Origin: Aureimonas flava | GTDB taxonomy: Bacteria; Pseudomonadota; Alphaproteobacteria; Rhizobiales; Rhizobiaceae | DNA length: 64,000 bases | Assembly: GCF_003583935.1 (NCBI RefSeq) | Contig: NZ_QYRN01000008.1 | Span: 62,001-126,000 of the forward strand | Reading direction: 5' to 3' | Shown here: one piece after another, positions 39,689-49,290 of the stretch | Position numbering within the stretch: position 1 is the first letter of the stretch | Layout: the number at the start of each line of letters is the position of its first letter | Position numbers and translations under genes: made by a program | The notes under the pieces: generated by a model | Told to the model about the DNA's origin: nothing | Seen by the model: the letters and a program-made list of their open reading frames with translations, nothing else | The model's database searches: none

Positions 39689-40690
39689 TCAGGCCACCAC
39701 GAAACCGTGGGCGAAGGGGTCGCGGTCGTCGATGAAGATCGTGTTGATGCCGGTCTGACGCGCCCAGCCGGCGACCGAGGGCACGATCGCCGGGCGGTCG
39801 CCCACGGTGGCGGCCGCCTCCACCCGGCCCCGGAACAGCGAGCCGATGATGCTCTCGTGCACGAAGTCGTCGCCGACCGCCAGGCGCCCCTTGGCGGCGA
39901 GCTGCGCCATGCGCGCCGAGGTGCCGGTGCCGCAGGGGCTGCGGTCGATCGCCTTGTCGCCGTAGAACACGGCGTTGCGCGCGTGCGCCTCCGCGTGGCG
40001 CGGGGCGCCTGTCCACAGGACATGGCTGAGGCCCCGGATCGCCGGGTGTTCGGGATGGACGAACTCGTAGCGTTCGTTGAGCGCCCGGCGCAGGCGGGGC
40101 GACAGGGCGATCAGGTCGCCCGCCGAGAAGTCCGCCATGTCGCGATACACCGCCTGCGGCTCCACGATGGCGTAGAAGTTGCCGCCATAGGCGACGTCGA
40201 CCACCACCTCGCCGAACCCTTCGACCTGGACCGCGAGCCCTTCCGAATGGAGGAAGCCCGGCACGTTGCGCAGGCGCACCTCCTCCACGAAGCGGCCGTC
40301 CTGGACGTAGGTCACGTCGACCCGGCCGGCCGGTGCGTCCACCGCCAGCCGCCCCGGCTCGCGCGGGGTGACGAGCCCGTTCTCGATCGCCATGGTCACC
40401 GTGCCGATCAGCCCGTGGCCGCACATGGGCAGGCAGCCCGAGGTCTCGATGAACAGGACGCCCACGTCGCAGTCGGCGCGGGTCGGCGGGTAGAGGATCG
40501 AGCCCGACATCATGTCGTGGCCGCGCGGCTCGAACATCAGGCCGGTGCGGATCCAGTCGTACTGCGCCAGGAAATGCGCCCGCCGCTCCAGCATGGTGGC
40601 GCCCTCCAGGAGCGGCCCGCCGCCGGACACGAGGCGCACCGGGTTGCCGCAGGTGTGGCCGTCGAGGCAGGAGAAGGTGCGGGTTGCCAT
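39689..40690 (-). CDS. 4-hydroxyproline 2-epimerase
   Basis: A 333-aa protein of the proline racemase superfamily. Both catalytic cysteines are present, in GCLPMCGHGLIG and in RSPCGTGTSARM. Two cysteines mark racemases and epimerases; trans-3-hydroxyproline dehydratases have Thr at the second site. It converts trans-4-hydroxy-L-proline to cis-4-hydroxy-D-proline, the first catabolic step. It is the last gene of the minus-strand hydroxyproline operon, 8 bp after the oxidase. ATG 40,690 is well placed for the fold (MATRTFSCLDGHTCGNPVRL). Confidence 0.92.
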   Translation of the reverse strand: MATRTFSCLDGHTCGNPVRLVSGGGPLLEGATMLERRAHFLAQYDWIRTGLMFEPRGHDMMSGSILYPPTRADCDVGVLFIETSGCLPMCGHGLIGTVTMAIENGLVTPREPGRLAVDAPAGRVDVTYVQDGRFVEEVRLRNVPGFLHSEGLAVQVEGFGEVVVDVAYGGNFYAIVEPQAVYRDMADFSAGDLIALSPRLRRALNERYEFVHPEHPAIRGLSHVLWTGAPRHAEAHARNAVFYGDKAIDRSPCGTGTSARMAQLAAKGRLAVGDDFVHESIIGSLFRGRVEAAATVGDRPAIVPSVAGWARQTGINTIFIDDRDPFAHGFVVA

Positions 40691-40698
40691 GGGATGCC

Positions 40699-41949
40699 TC
40701 AAGCGAAACGCTGGGGGGAGAAGGATCGAAGCGGGATCGGCGGAACCTGTCCGGTCAGGAGGTCGGCGACGAGGCGCGCCGTGCCGGCCGACTGCGTGAG
40801 GCCGAGATGGCCGTGGCCGAAGGCATAGGCGACCCGCCGGCTGCCGCGCGAGAAGCCGATCGCGGGCAGCGAATCGGGCAAGGAGGGGCGAAAGCCCATC
40901 CACGGCCGCCCGCCCTCGGTGCGGAGGCCCGGCAGGAAGCGCGCCGCCTTGGCGAGCATCGCCTCGGACCGCCGGAAGTCCGGCGCCCGCTCTAGGCCGG
41001 CGAGTTCCACCGCGCCGCCGACGCGGATGCCGCCCGCCAGCCGGGTGACCACGAACCCATGGCCCCCGAAGGTGACCTGCGTGCGCAGGTCGAAGGCGCC
41101 GGGCGGCAAGGTCGTGTTGTAGCCGCGCTCGGTTTCCAGCGGGATGCGCTCGCCGAGCGTGCGGGCGAGCCGGTGCGAGAAGGCGCCCGCCGCCACCACC
41201 ACCTGCCCGGCGCGGCGCGCGGCCCCTTGCGTCTCCACCGTGACGCCCCCGGCGTCCGGCCGCAGCGCGCGCGCATCCGCGACGGCGATCGCGCCGCCGC
41301 CGGCAGCGAACCGCTCGGCCAGCGCCAGCACGTAGTCGCGCGGATCGGCGATCGAGAACCAGCCGGGCGTGAAGGTGCCGCGCACGAAGCGGGGCGAAAG
41401 GCCGGGCTGCACGGCCGCCATGTCGCCTGCGTCGAGGTGGCGGAAGTCGATGCCGTGCCGCTCGCGCGCGTCCCAGCCGGGCAAGGAGGCGAGCCACTCG
41501 GCCTCGCTCTCGTAGAGTTCGAGATTGCCCTCCCGGCGCAGCATCGGCAGCGTGCCGGTGGCGGCGAGGAAGGGTTCGAGCTCGGCGCGCGACAGGTCCA
41601 TCAGCGCGGTCTGCGCGGCGGTCGCCGCCTCGACGCGCGTTGGCGAGCAGGCCCGCGCCACGCGCCACATCCAGGGCGCGACGCGCGGCGCGTACGGGAT
41701 CGGCACCGAGAGCGGCCCCAGCGGGTCGAGCAGCCAGCGCGGGGCCTTGCGCATCAGCCCCGGCGAGGCGAGCGGCAGGATGTCGGTGAAGGCGAAGGCA
41801 CCCGCGTTGCCGGCCGAGGCGCCCGCCGCCGGTCCCTCGCGGTCGATCACCAGGACCCGGCGCCCGCGCCCCTGGAGGGCGAGCGCCGCCGACAGGCCGA
41901 CCACGCCGGCCCCGATCACGATCACGTCCGGCTCCGGGGCGTCCTCCAC
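40699..41949 (-). CDS. FAD-dependent D-hydroxyproline dehydrogenase (DadA/DAO family)
   Basis: A 416-aa protein. A Rossmann FAD motif lies at the N-terminus (VIVIGAGVVGLSAALALQGR), and the C-terminal part has GSRRVAYAFGHGHLGLTQSA, typical of DadA-like enzymes. It should oxidise cis-4-hydroxy-D-proline to 1-pyrroline-4-hydroxy-2-carboxylate. The likely start is GTG 41,949, reading VEDAPEPDVIVIG, 23 nt after the previous stop; an ATG near the domain is lacking. It is the single-subunit type rather than the three-subunit HcnABC-like one. Confidence 0.88.
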   Translation of the reverse strand: MEDAPEPDVIVIGAGVVGLSAALALQGRGRRVLVIDREGPAAGASAGNAGAFAFTDILPLASPGLMRKAPRWLLDPLGPLSVPIPYAPRVAPWMWRVARACSPTRVEAATAAQTALMDLSRAELEPFLAATGTLPMLRREGNLELYESEAEWLASLPGWDARERHGIDFRHLDAGDMAAVQPGLSPRFVRGTFTPGWFSIADPRDYVLALAERFAAGGGAIAVADARALRPDAGGVTVETQGAARRAGQVVVAAGAFSHRLARTLGERIPLETERGYNTTLPPGAFDLRTQVTFGGHGFVVTRLAGGIRVGGAVELAGLERAPDFRRSEAMLAKAARFLPGLRTEGGRPWMGFRPSLPDSLPAIGFSRGSRRVAYAFGHGHLGLTQSAGTARLVADLLTGQVPPIPLRSFSPQRFA

Positions 41950-41972
41950 GGGCGAAACGGGTCCCCGGCCGT

Positions 41973-42935
41973 TCAGGCGGCGCGACGCGGCGCGTGGGTC
42001 GCCGTGCGCGACCAGTCGGCGTACCAGGCGTCGAACAGGGCGAGCTGCGCCTCGGCATAGCCGCGCTGCGACGCGGACAAGGCGTCGCTCTCGTTGAAGT
42101 GCAGCGCGAACTCGCCGTATCCCTTGAGCACCATCAGGTGCTTGAAGAAGAGCACGAGATCCGGCCCCTCGTCGAACGAGGACAGGACGGCGAGCGCCGC
42201 CTCCAGCTCGCCGGCCTGGCGCCGCGCCTCGGCGTCGCCCCGCGCCGCCGCCTCGGACAGGGCGCACAGGTGCAGCACCTCGCGCGGCAGCACGTTGCCG
42301 ATGCCGGTGATGGCGCCGGTCGCTCCGCAGTTGACGAAGCCGTGCACCACGGCGGTGTCGACGCCCACCATCAGCGTCACGCCGTCGTCGCGGCTGGTGA
42401 TGTGCTCGGCCGCGTAGCGCAGGTCGTCCGGGCCGCCGAACTCCTTGAAGCCGACGAGGTTGGGATGCTCGGCGCGCAGCGCGAAGAACAGCTCGGCGCG
42501 TGTCGCAAAGCCATAGTACGGGCTGTTGTAGATCACCGCCGGAAGCTCCGGCGCGGCCGAAAGCACGGCCTTGAAATGCGCCTTCTGGGCGGCGGGCACC
42601 GTGCCGCGCGACAGGACGCGCGGAATGACCATGAGCCCCTTGGCGCCGACCTTCGCGGCGTGCGCGGCATGGGCCGCGGCCGCGGCCGTGCTCACCGCGC
42701 CCGTGCCGACGATCACCGGCACGCCGGCGCGGCAGAGCCGTTCCACGCCCTCCATGCGCTCCGCGTCGGTCAGGAGCGGCCAGTCGCCCATCGAGCCGCA
42801 ATAGACCACGGCCGACATGCCCGCCGCGACGAGGCGGCGGGCGGTGGCGACCAGCGCGTCGAAGTCGGGCGTGCGGTCGGGGCGGCACGGCGTCATCAGG
42901 GCGGGGATCACCCCGGAGAAGACGGTCGAGGACAT
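41973..42935 (-). CDS. DapA-family 1-pyrroline-4-hydroxy-2-carboxylate deaminase
   Basis: A 320-aa TIM-barrel enzyme of the DHDPS/NAL superfamily. The Schiff-base lysine is in NLVGFKEFGGPDDLRY and the catalytic tyrosine in PAVIYNSPYYGF. In this operon it should deaminate and dehydrate pyrroline-4-hydroxy-2-carboxylate to alpha-ketoglutarate semialdehyde. It is not the lysine-pathway DapA, because context and the SGVIPALMTPC opening fit the hydroxyproline branch. ATG 42,935 follows AGGAGCC. It is the first structural gene after the GntR regulator. Confidence 0.9.
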   Translation of the reverse strand: MSSTVFSGVIPALMTPCRPDRTPDFDALVATARRLVAAGMSAVVYCGSMGDWPLLTDAERMEGVERLCRAGVPVIVGTGAVSTAAAAAHAAHAAKVGAKGLMVIPRVLSRGTVPAAQKAHFKAVLSAAPELPAVIYNSPYYGFATRAELFFALRAEHPNLVGFKEFGGPDDLRYAAEHITSRDDGVTLMVGVDTAVVHGFVNCGATGAITGIGNVLPREVLHLCALSEAAARGDAEARRQAGELEAALAVLSSFDEGPDLVLFFKHLMVLKGYGEFALHFNESDALSASQRGYAEAQLALFDAWYADWSRTATHAPRRAA

Positions 42936-43012
42936 GGCGGGCTCCTGACGGTTCGGGGCGGACGGGCACCGACGGCGCCGCGCCTCATACCCCCCGATTA
43001 CCACTCTGCATT

Positions 43013-43738
43013 CTATTTGTCGACAGAACTGCGCGTGAGTGCGATCGCCAGGTCGGAGCGGCGCGCCATCAGCCGGCCGATCTGCTCCACGATCTGCTCG
43101 GCATGGGCACCTGCCAGCCGGTCGGACGCCTCGGCGTCGCGCGCGGCCAGGGCGGCGATCAGGTCCTCGTGCTCCTCCACGAAGCGCCGTGGCAGGCGGT
43201 CGTCGTAGGATTCGTAGTAGAGCCGGAGCAGGCGCCGGCCGTCGTTCAGCAGCCGGTCGAACAGCGCGCAGAAGTAGGGGTTCCGCCCGGCCTCGGCGAT
43301 CGCGGCGTGGAAGGCGGCGTTGGTGGCGATCATGGCCAGCGCGTCCTGCGCGGCGACGGCCTCGGCGAAGGCCGCCTGCCGGGCGCGGATGGCGTCGAGG
43401 TCGCCCGCGCGGTGATGCTCGGCGGCGAGCCGCGTGGTGACGCGGTACATCAGGACCAGCGCGTCGAAGAAGGGCGGCAGCGCGGCGACGTCGAGCGACG
43501 ACACGAGAGTGGAGCGGTTGGGCAGGGCCGTCACCAGCCCCTCCCCCTGGAGGCGCACCAGCGCCTCGCGCACCGGCGTGCGCGACAGGCCGAAGCGTTC
43601 GGACAGCGCCACCTCGTCCACCGGGCTGCCGGGCGCGAGACGGAGGTCCAGGATCTCGTCGCGGAGCTGCTCGTAGACGAGCCGCGCGCCCGAGCCGCGT
43701 CGGCGCTCCGGGGTCGTCGGATCGGCGGGCTCGCTCAT
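43013..43738 (-). CDS. GntR/FadR-family regulator of the hydroxyproline operon
   Basis: A 241-aa protein. The N-terminal winged HTH (RLVYEQLRDEILDLRLAPGS, then LSERFGLSRTPVREALVRLQ) is followed by an all-helical FCD ligand domain with metal-ligand-type residues (NAAFHAAIAEAGRNPYF; FVEEHEDLIAALAARD). It lies directly upstream of the three catabolic genes on the same strand with a 77-bp gap, so it is the likely local repressor responding to hydroxyproline or an intermediate. Confidence 0.9.
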   Translation of the reverse strand: MSEPADPTTPERRRGSGARLVYEQLRDEILDLRLAPGSPVDEVALSERFGLSRTPVREALVRLQGEGLVTALPNRSTLVSSLDVAALPPFFDALVLMYRVTTRLAAEHHRAGDLDAIRARQAAFAEAVAAQDALAMIATNAAFHAAIAEAGRNPYFCALFDRLLNDGRRLLRLYYESYDDRLPRRFVEEHEDLIAALAARDAEASDRLAGAHAEQIVEQIGRLMARRSDLAIALTRSSVDK

Positions 43739-43809
43739 GGGGGCTCCTGGAAGCGGGACGGGGCCGAGCTTTAGGCGGCGGACGCGGCGAAGGCCAGCCC
43801 GGCCGGGCC

Positions 43810-44484
43810 TCAGCCGCGCCGCCAGAGCGTCTCGATCTCCCGCCCACCGCGCATGCGCACCACCCGGCGCACATGCGCGGCGATGTCGGGCACGCCGGGC
43901 TCGACGGCAAGCTCCACCACGCGCTCGCCCCGCGCCCGCTTCGCGCGCCAGGCGGCGTAGGGATAGTCCGCGATGGGCAGGAAGGTGGAGCGGCCGCGCG
44001 GCGCGGCCCGGCGCGCGGCAAAGCCCGAGTTGATCGCGCACAGCGTGATCCGGTCGCGATGGGCGGCGACCAGCGACGCGGTGTCCGCCTCGATCACGTC
44101 GTGCGCCTCGGCGCGATAGGAGCCGGCGTTGAGGAGCCGCAGGAGGCGCGCCCGCGTGAGGCTGAAGAAGGCGCGGGCGTTGAGGAGCGCATACCAGTCC
44201 GCCGGCCTCAGCCCGTCCTCGAGACACGCGGCGAGGCTGCGCTCCGCCAACGGCTTCTGGTCGCGGATCGTCGCGCCGCCGTGTTCGGGGTGGCGGATCC
44301 GCACCGACGCCGCACGACGCGCTTCCACCAAGCGGCGCGCCTCGCCCTCCACCTCGAACAGGTCGAGGAGCGCCGCCGTGCCCCAGAGCCCGTGGCGCCG
44401 GATCGAGAGCCAGCTTCCCTCGGTGGTCATGTGGTAGAGGACCGGGCAGTCCCGGACCAGTTCGGCGAACTCGTCCTCGCTCAT
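43810..44484 (-). CDS. DUF7002-like protein (possible ADP-ribosyltransferase fold)
   Basis: A 224-aa protein. The opening VLYHMTTEGSWLSIRRHGLW resembles the DUF7002 family and, more distantly, the His-Tyr/Met start of DarT-like ADP-ribosyltransferases. A second block, RADWYALLNARAFFSLTRAR (here PADWYALLNARAFFSL), and a third, SFL-like FLPIADYPYAAWRAKRARGE, follow. No antitoxin gene (such as a macro-domain DarG) is next to it. A house-keeping enzyme or an orphan effector are both possible. The ribosome site is CGGGGA. Confidence 0.6.
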   Translation of the reverse strand: MSEDEFAELVRDCPVLYHMTTEGSWLSIRRHGLWGTAALLDLFEVEGEARRLVEARRAASVRIRHPEHGGATIRDQKPLAERSLAACLEDGLRPADWYALLNARAFFSLTRARLLRLLNAGSYRAEAHDVIEADTASLVAAHRDRITLCAINSGFAARRAAPRGRSTFLPIADYPYAAWRAKRARGERVVELAVEPGVPDIAAHVRRVVRMRGGREIETLWRRG

Positions 44485-44570
44485 TCCCCGCGCCTCCCGA
44501 ACCGCGTCGAGACGCAGATGGGGCGCGCGGGCCGGCCCGGCAGGCGGCGCGTCGCCGCGCCGCGCCGGCC

Positions 44571-45599
44571 TCAGGCGAAGAGCTGCCAGCGGCGGGGGCG
44601 CACGGTGATCGGCGTTCCCGCCTCGCTCGGGGCGTCGGCCGGCAGCTCCACCTCGATCCGGCGCGCCGGTTCCGCGAGGTTGAACTCGGCCATGCGCGCG
44701 CCGCCGACGCGCCGCGTCAGCGAGATGCGGCCCGACAGGCCGCGCGCCTCGGCCGGCAGGACCTCGAAGTCGTGCGGGCGCACGAACATGCGCCAGGCGC
44801 CGTCGGCGGCGTCGGTACGTCCCAGCGGCACGCCCCCGCAGGCGATCTCGCCGCCGCGCACCGCCACCGGCAGCTCGTTGGACTGGCCGATGAAGGAGAA
44901 CACGAAGGGGCTCTCCGGCCGGTCGTAGATGTCGTCGGCCGAGCCCACCTGCTCGATCCGGCCCTGGCTCATCACCACCACCCGGTCGGCCAGCTCCACC
45001 GCCTCGTCCTGGTCGTGGGTGACGAAGACCGTGGTGTGGCCGGTGCGCTCGTGCAGCTCGCGCAGCCAGCGGCGAAGGTCCTTGCGCACCTTGGCGTCGA
45101 GCGCGCCGAAGGGCTCGTCGAGCAGCAGCACGCGCGGCTCGGTGGCGAGCGCGCGGGCCAGCGCGACGCGCTGGCGCTGGCCCCCCGAGAGCTGCATCGG
45201 ATAGCGCCGGCCGATGTCGGGAAGCTGCACGAGGTCGAGAAGCTCCTGCGTCCGGCGGCGGATCTCGGCGCCGGGCGGCCGGGAGCGGCGCTCGCGCACC
45301 GACAGGCCGAAGCCGATATTGTCGGCCACCGTCATGTGCTTGAACAGCGCGTAGTGCTGGAACACGAAGCCGACGTTGCGCTCCTGCACGCTCTTGGCCG
45401 AGGCGTCCTCGTCGCCGAACAGGATCCGGCCGGCGGTGGGGAACTCGAGCCCCGCGATCAGCCGGAGCAGCGTGGTCTTCCCCGAGCCGGAGGGCCCCAG
45501 CAGCGCGATCAGCTCGCCCGAGCGGATGTCGAGCGAGACGTCGTGCAGCGCGGGGTAGCGGTCGAATTCCTTGCGGATGTTGTGGACGCCGATCTTCAT
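44571..45599 (-). CDS. cysA: Sulfate/thiosulfate ABC transporter ATPase
   Basis: A 342-aa protein. Walker A ([18 protein letters not shown]), signature ([15 protein letters not shown]) and Walker B ([15 protein letters not shown]) are intact, followed by a C-terminal regulatory domain (about 245-342, [15 protein letters not shown]). It energises uptake of sulfate. ATG 45,599 is chosen because the CysA fold starts there. It is the last gene of the sbp-cysT-cysW-cysA operon, 16 bp after cysW. Confidence 0.95.
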   Translation of the reverse strand: MKIGVHNIRKEFDRYPALHDVSLDIRSGELIALLGPSGSGKTTLLRLIAGLEFPTAGRILFGDEDASAKSVQERNVGFVFQHYALFKHMTVADNIGFGLSVRERRSRPPGAEIRRRTQELLDLVQLPDIGRRYPMQLSGGQRQRVALARALATEPRVLLLDEPFGALDAKVRKDLRRWLRELHERTGHTTVFVTHDQDEAVELADRVVVMSQGRIEQVGSADDIYDRPESPFVFSFIGQSNELPVAVRGGEIACGGVPLGRTDAADGAWRMFVRPHDFEVLPAEARGLSGRISLTRRVGGARMAEFNLAEPARRIEVELPADAPSEAGTPITVRPRRWQLFA

Positions 45600-45615
45600 C
45601 GTGGACTTTCCGTCG

Positions 45616-46515
45616 TCAGTGGCCGCCGCGACCGGCCCGGATGTCGCCGGCATAGCGCCATTCCAGGAAGGTCTTGAGGCAGAGGGTGAGAAGGGCGAGC
45701 AGCGCCAGGAGCGTGGCCACGGCGAAGGCGGCCGAGAAGGCGTATTCGTTGTAGAGGATCTCGACATGGAGCGGCATCGTGTTGGTCTCGCCCCGGATCC
45801 GGCCCGAGATCACCGCGACCGCCCCGAACTCGCCCATGGCGCGCGCGTTGCACAGGAGCACGCCGTAGAGCAGCGCCCAGCGCACGTTGGGCAGCGTCAC
45901 GCGCCGGAAGGTCTGCCAGCCGCCGGCGCCGAGCGAGATCGCCGCCTCCTCGTCGCCCGTGCCCTGCTCCTGCATCAGCGGGATCAGCTCGCGCGCCACG
46001 AAGGGCAGCGTGACGAAGACGGTGGCCATCACGATGCCCGGCAGCGCGAAGACGATGGGGATCCCCGTCGCCTGCACCAGCCAGTGGAAATAGCCCTGGG
46101 CGCCGAACAGGAGCACGAAGACCAGGCCCGCGATCACCGGAGAGACCGAGAAGGGCAGGTCGATCAGCGTGGTCAGCAGCGTCTTGCCGCGGAACTCGAA
46201 CTTGGCGATCGCCCAGGCGGCGCACAGGCCGAACACGAGGTTCACCGGCACGGCGATGGCCGCGACGGTCAGCGTCAGCCGGATGGCGGCGAGCGCGTCC
46301 GGGTCGCTCACCGCCTCGCGGAAGGCGGCGACGCCCCCGCGCAGCGCCTCCGCGAACACGGCCACCAGCGGCAGGAACAGGACCAGCGCCAGGAACAGCA
46401 TCGCGACGGCGATCAGCGTCCAGCGGACGGCCGGGCTCTCGTCCGTGGGCGAGGGACGGCGGCGACGCGCGGCGCCGGCCGGCGCCGGCGAGTGGGTATC
46501 AAGCGCCAAGGCCAT
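45616..46515 (-). CDS. cysW: Sulfate ABC transporter permease CysW
   Basis: A 299-aa protein with six membrane segments and the permease EAA-type loop ([20 protein letters not shown]). [20 protein letters not shown] is typical of CysW. It pairs with CysT to form the membrane channel. The start overlaps the end of cysT by 17 bp, so the two are translated together. Confidence 0.95.
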   Translation of the reverse strand: MALALDTHSPAPAGAARRRRPSPTDESPAVRWTLIAVAMLFLALVLFLPLVAVFAEALRGGVAAFREAVSDPDALAAIRLTLTVAAIAVPVNLVFGLCAAWAIAKFEFRGKTLLTTLIDLPFSVSPVIAGLVFVLLFGAQGYFHWLVQATGIPIVFALPGIVMATVFVTLPFVARELIPLMQEQGTGDEEAAISLGAGGWQTFRRVTLPNVRWALLYGVLLCNARAMGEFGAVAVISGRIRGETNTMPLHVEILYNEYAFSAAFAVATLLALLALLTLCLKTFLEWRYAGDIRAGRGGH

Positions 46516-47392
46516 GTCTGCGCCGGCTCCAGGTCTGAAGGAGGTTGATGAGAAGCAGGATGGCGAAGGAGATCAGGAGCATCAGCGCCGCCACGGCCGT
46601 GGCGGCGGGATAGTTGAACTCCTCCAGCCGGATCACGATCAGGAGCGGCGCGATCTCCGACACGTAGGGGATGTTGCCGGCGATGAAGATCACCGAGCCG
46701 TATTCGCCGATCGAGCGCGCGAGGGCCAGCGCGAAGCCGGTGAGCAGCGCCGGCAGCACGCTCGGCAGCACGACGCGGAACACGGTCTGGAAGCGGTTGG
46801 CCCCGAGGGTCGCGGCGGCCTGCTCCAGCTCGGCGTCGACCTCCTCCAGCACCGGCTGCACCGTGCGCACCACGAAGGGCAGCGACACGAACACCAGCGC
46901 CACCACCACGCCGAGCGGCGAATAGGCGATGCGCAGGCCGCCTTCGCCGAACATGGGCGCGAAGGGGCCGCCCGGCGCGAACAGCCGGCCCACCCAGCCG
47001 TTCGGCGCGTAGAGCGAGGTCAGCGCGATGCCGGCCACGGCCGTGGGCAGGGCGAAGGGCAGGTCGATCGCCGCGTCCACCAGCCGGCGGCCGGGAAAGC
47101 GGTAGCGCACCAGGACCCAGGCGAGCAGCAGCCCGAACGCGGCGTTCACCAGCGCCGCCACCAGCGAGGCGCCGAACGACAGGGTCAGCGCCGACACGAC
47201 CCGGCGGTCGGTGGCGAGCGCGAGGAACTCAGCCGGCCCGAGCCCCGCCGCCCGGACGGCCAGCGCCGACAGGGGCAGGAGCACGAGCAGGCTGAGGACG
47301 CAGAGCGTGACGCCCAGCGACAGGCCGAAGCCCGGCACCACGCTGGGCTGTCGGAAGCGGAAGGCCGGGCGTCCGGCGACGGTCGAGGCCAT
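46499..47392 (-). CDS. cysT: Sulfate ABC transporter permease CysT
   Basis: A 297-aa protein with six membrane segments. The EAA loop is [20 protein letters not shown], and [20 protein letters not shown] is characteristic of CysT/CysU. The N-terminal [20 protein letters not shown] agrees with the family start. It follows the binding-protein gene at 77 bp. Confidence 0.95.
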   Translation of the reverse strand: MASTVAGRPAFRFRQPSVVPGFGLSLGVTLCVLSLLVLLPLSALAVRAAGLGPAEFLALATDRRVVSALTLSFGASLVAALVNAAFGLLLAWVLVRYRFPGRRLVDAAIDLPFALPTAVAGIALTSLYAPNGWVGRLFAPGGPFAPMFGEGGLRIAYSPLGVVVALVFVSLPFVVRTVQPVLEEVDAELEQAAATLGANRFQTVFRVVLPSVLPALLTGFALALARSIGEYGSVIFIAGNIPYVSEIAPLLIVIRLEEFNYPAATAVAALMLLISFAILLLINLLQTWSRRRHGLGA

Positions 47393-47468
47393 GGGGCTCC
47401 TGGAAACGGGGCGGCCGGCGGCGCGCCCGGGCGGCTCGATGGGGAAGGTGGCCGGGCTCGCCGGGCCG

Positions 47469-48482
47469 TCAGTTGGCGGGCCGGTAGATCTGGTCGAAGA
47501 TGCCGCCGTCGCCGAAATGCTCCGGCTGCACCTTGGCCCAGCCGCCGAATTCGGCGTCGTCCACCGTCACGAGGTCCACCGCCGGAAACCGCTCTAGAAG
47601 CGCCTTGTCGGCGACCTTCTCGGGCTCGGACGGACGGTAGAAATGCTTGGCCGCGAGGCTCTGGCCGTCCGGCGAATAGAGATAGTCGAGATAGGCCTTG
47701 GCCACCTCGGTCGTGCCCTTGGCGTCGCTGTTGCCCGGCACCAGCGCGACCGGCGGCTCCGCCAGGATCGAGACCGAGGGCACCACGATCTCGAACTGGT
47801 CGGGCCCGAGTTCCTCCAGCGCCAGGAAGGCCTCGTTCTCCCAGGCCAGGAGCACGTCGCCGATGCCGCGCTGGACGAAGGTGGTGGTGGAGCCGCGCGC
47901 CCCGGTGTCGAGCACCGGCACGTGGCGATAGACATCGCCCACATAGGCCTTCACCTTTTCGGCGTCGCCGCCGAACTGCCGGTCGGCCCAGGCCCAGGCG
48001 GCCAGGTAGTTCCAGCGCGCGCCGCCCGAGGTCTTGGGGTTGGGCGTGACGACCTGGACGCCGTCCTTCACCAGGTCGCCCCAGTCGGCGATGCCCTTGG
48101 GATTGCCCTTGCGCACCAGGAACACGATGGTCGACGTGTAGGGCGCCGAGTTGTGCGGCAGGAGCGTGCGCCAGTTCTCCGGAATCTTTCCGGTGGCCTT
48201 GGCGATCGCATCGATGTCGGCCTGGAGGGCCAGGGTCACGACGTCGGCGTCGAGGCCGTCGATCACGGTGCGCGCCTGCGCGCCCGAGCCGCCGTGCGAC
48301 ATGCGCACGGTGGGCGCGTCCTGCCCCTCGGCCTTGCGATGCGCGGCGAAGGCGGCGTTGAAGTCGCGATAGAGCTCGCGCGTCGGATCGTAGGAGACGT
48401 TGAGCAGCGTCTGGGCGGACGCGGGCACCGCGAGGGCCAGGAGCGCGGCGGCGGCCATTCCGAGCGACGGGATGAGGCGCAT
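47469..48482 (-). CDS. sbp: Periplasmic sulfate-binding protein
   Basis: A 337-aa protein. Signal peptide ([18 protein letters not shown]), then [20 protein letters not shown], the standard sulfate-binding opening. Ligand-binding segments include [20 protein letters not shown] and [20 protein letters not shown]. It delivers sulfate to CysTWA. It heads the operon; an AT-rich possible operator lies about 80-100 bp upstream. Confidence 0.96.
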   Translation of the reverse strand: MRLIPSLGMAAAALLALAVPASAQTLLNVSYDPTRELYRDFNAAFAAHRKAEGQDAPTVRMSHGGSGAQARTVIDGLDADVVTLALQADIDAIAKATGKIPENWRTLLPHNSAPYTSTIVFLVRKGNPKGIADWGDLVKDGVQVVTPNPKTSGGARWNYLAAWAWADRQFGGDAEKVKAYVGDVYRHVPVLDTGARGSTTTFVQRGIGDVLLAWENEAFLALEELGPDQFEIVVPSVSILAEPPVALVPGNSDAKGTTEVAKAYLDYLYSPDGQSLAAKHFYRPSEPEKVADKALLERFPAVDLVTVDDAEFGGWAKVQPEHFGDGGIFDQIYRPAN

Positions 48483-48560
48483 TCGGGGTTCCTTTCCGGC
48501 CTGAGGCCCGAGCTTCGATGAGACGAGGCTATGGGCGCCGGACGGATCGGAACAGGAACA

Positions 48561-48580
48561 ATCTACTAAATCAAGTCAGT
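48561..48580 (-). promoter_or_regulatory. AT-rich possible operator/promoter of the sulfate operon
   Basis: In an otherwise GC-rich gap, the plus strand reads ATCTACTAAATCAAGTCAGT. On the minus strand this gives ACTTGATTTAGTAGAT, which resembles Rrf2-type (IscR/CymR-like) regulator sites and includes a TTGATT box. It lies 79-98 bp before the sbp start. The match is by general form only. Confidence 0.3.
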
Positions 48581-48597
48581 TTGTGGACAATTCGATG

Positions 48598-48631
48598 CTG
48601 CGAGCCGCCGGCCGACGTCGGCGGCCCGCAG
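48598..48631 (-). terminator. GC hairpin after gpmA
   Basis: CTGCGAGCCGCC pairs with GGCGGCCCGCAG (one mismatch) seven bases past the gpmA stop. No clear U tract follows, so it is a probable but weak terminator, or a processing/stability hairpin. Confidence 0.45.
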
Positions 48632-48637
48632 GGTGCG

Positions 48638-49258
48638 TCAGGCGGACAGGATCTCCTTCGACGCCACGGAGGAGTCGGCGTTGAGGCGGTAGACGATCGG
48701 CACGCCGGTCGCGAGCTCCTGGCCGACGATCTCCTCGCCAGACAGGCCGTCCAGTGCCATGATCAGCGCGCGCAGCGAGTTGCCGTGGGCGGCGACGATC
48801 ACCGTGCCCCCGCCCAGCACCTGGGGCTGGATGCGGTGGATGTAGTAGGGCCAGACGCGGGCGCCGGTGTCCTTCAGCGACTCCCCGCCCGGCGGCGGCA
48901 CGTCGTAGGAACGGCGCCAGACGTGCACCTGGTCCTCGCCCCACTTGGCGCGGGCGTCGTCCTTGTTGAGACCGGACAGGTCGCCGTAGTCGCGCTCGTT
49001 CAGCGCCTGGTCGCGATGGGTCTCGATGCCGCCCTGGCCGAGCTCGCCCTCGATCAGCGCCAGCGTGCGCTGGGCGCGCGACAGGACGCTGGTGAAGGCC
49101 ACGTCGAAGCGCAGGCCCGCCGCCTTCAGCCGGCGGCCGGCGGCGCGCGCCTCCTCGACGCCCTGCTCGGTCAGGTCCGGGTCGCGCCAGCCGGTGAAGA
49201 GGTTCTTGAGGTTCCATTCGCTCTGGCCGTGGCGGACGAGGACGAGGGTTCGGGACAT
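48638..49258 (-). CDS. gpmA: 2,3-bisphosphoglycerate-dependent phosphoglycerate mutase
   Basis: A 206-aa glycolytic enzyme. The phospho-histidine motif is [37 protein letters not shown] and [17 protein letters not shown] carry the other active-site residues. It interconverts 3- and 2-phosphoglycerate. ATG 49,258 follows GGGAGCC. It lies 32 bp after dapB on the same strand. Confidence 0.96.
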   Translation of the reverse strand: MSRTLVLVRHGQSEWNLKNLFTGWRDPDLTEQGVEEARAAGRRLKAAGLRFDVAFTSVLSRAQRTLALIEGELGQGGIETHRDQALNERDYGDLSGLNKDDARAKWGEDQVHVWRRSYDVPPPGGESLKDTGARVWPYYIHRIQPQVLGGGTVIVAAHGNSLRALIMALDGLSGEEIVGQELATGVPIVYRLNADSSVASKEILSA

Positions 49259-49290
49259 CGGGCAGGCTCCCTTGGGGGTTGAAGGTCGGG

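Noticed and set aside
36880-39735. 951-codon open frame antisense to tex
   Set aside because: It is an artefact of high GC third positions; tex on the other strand shows full family conservation.
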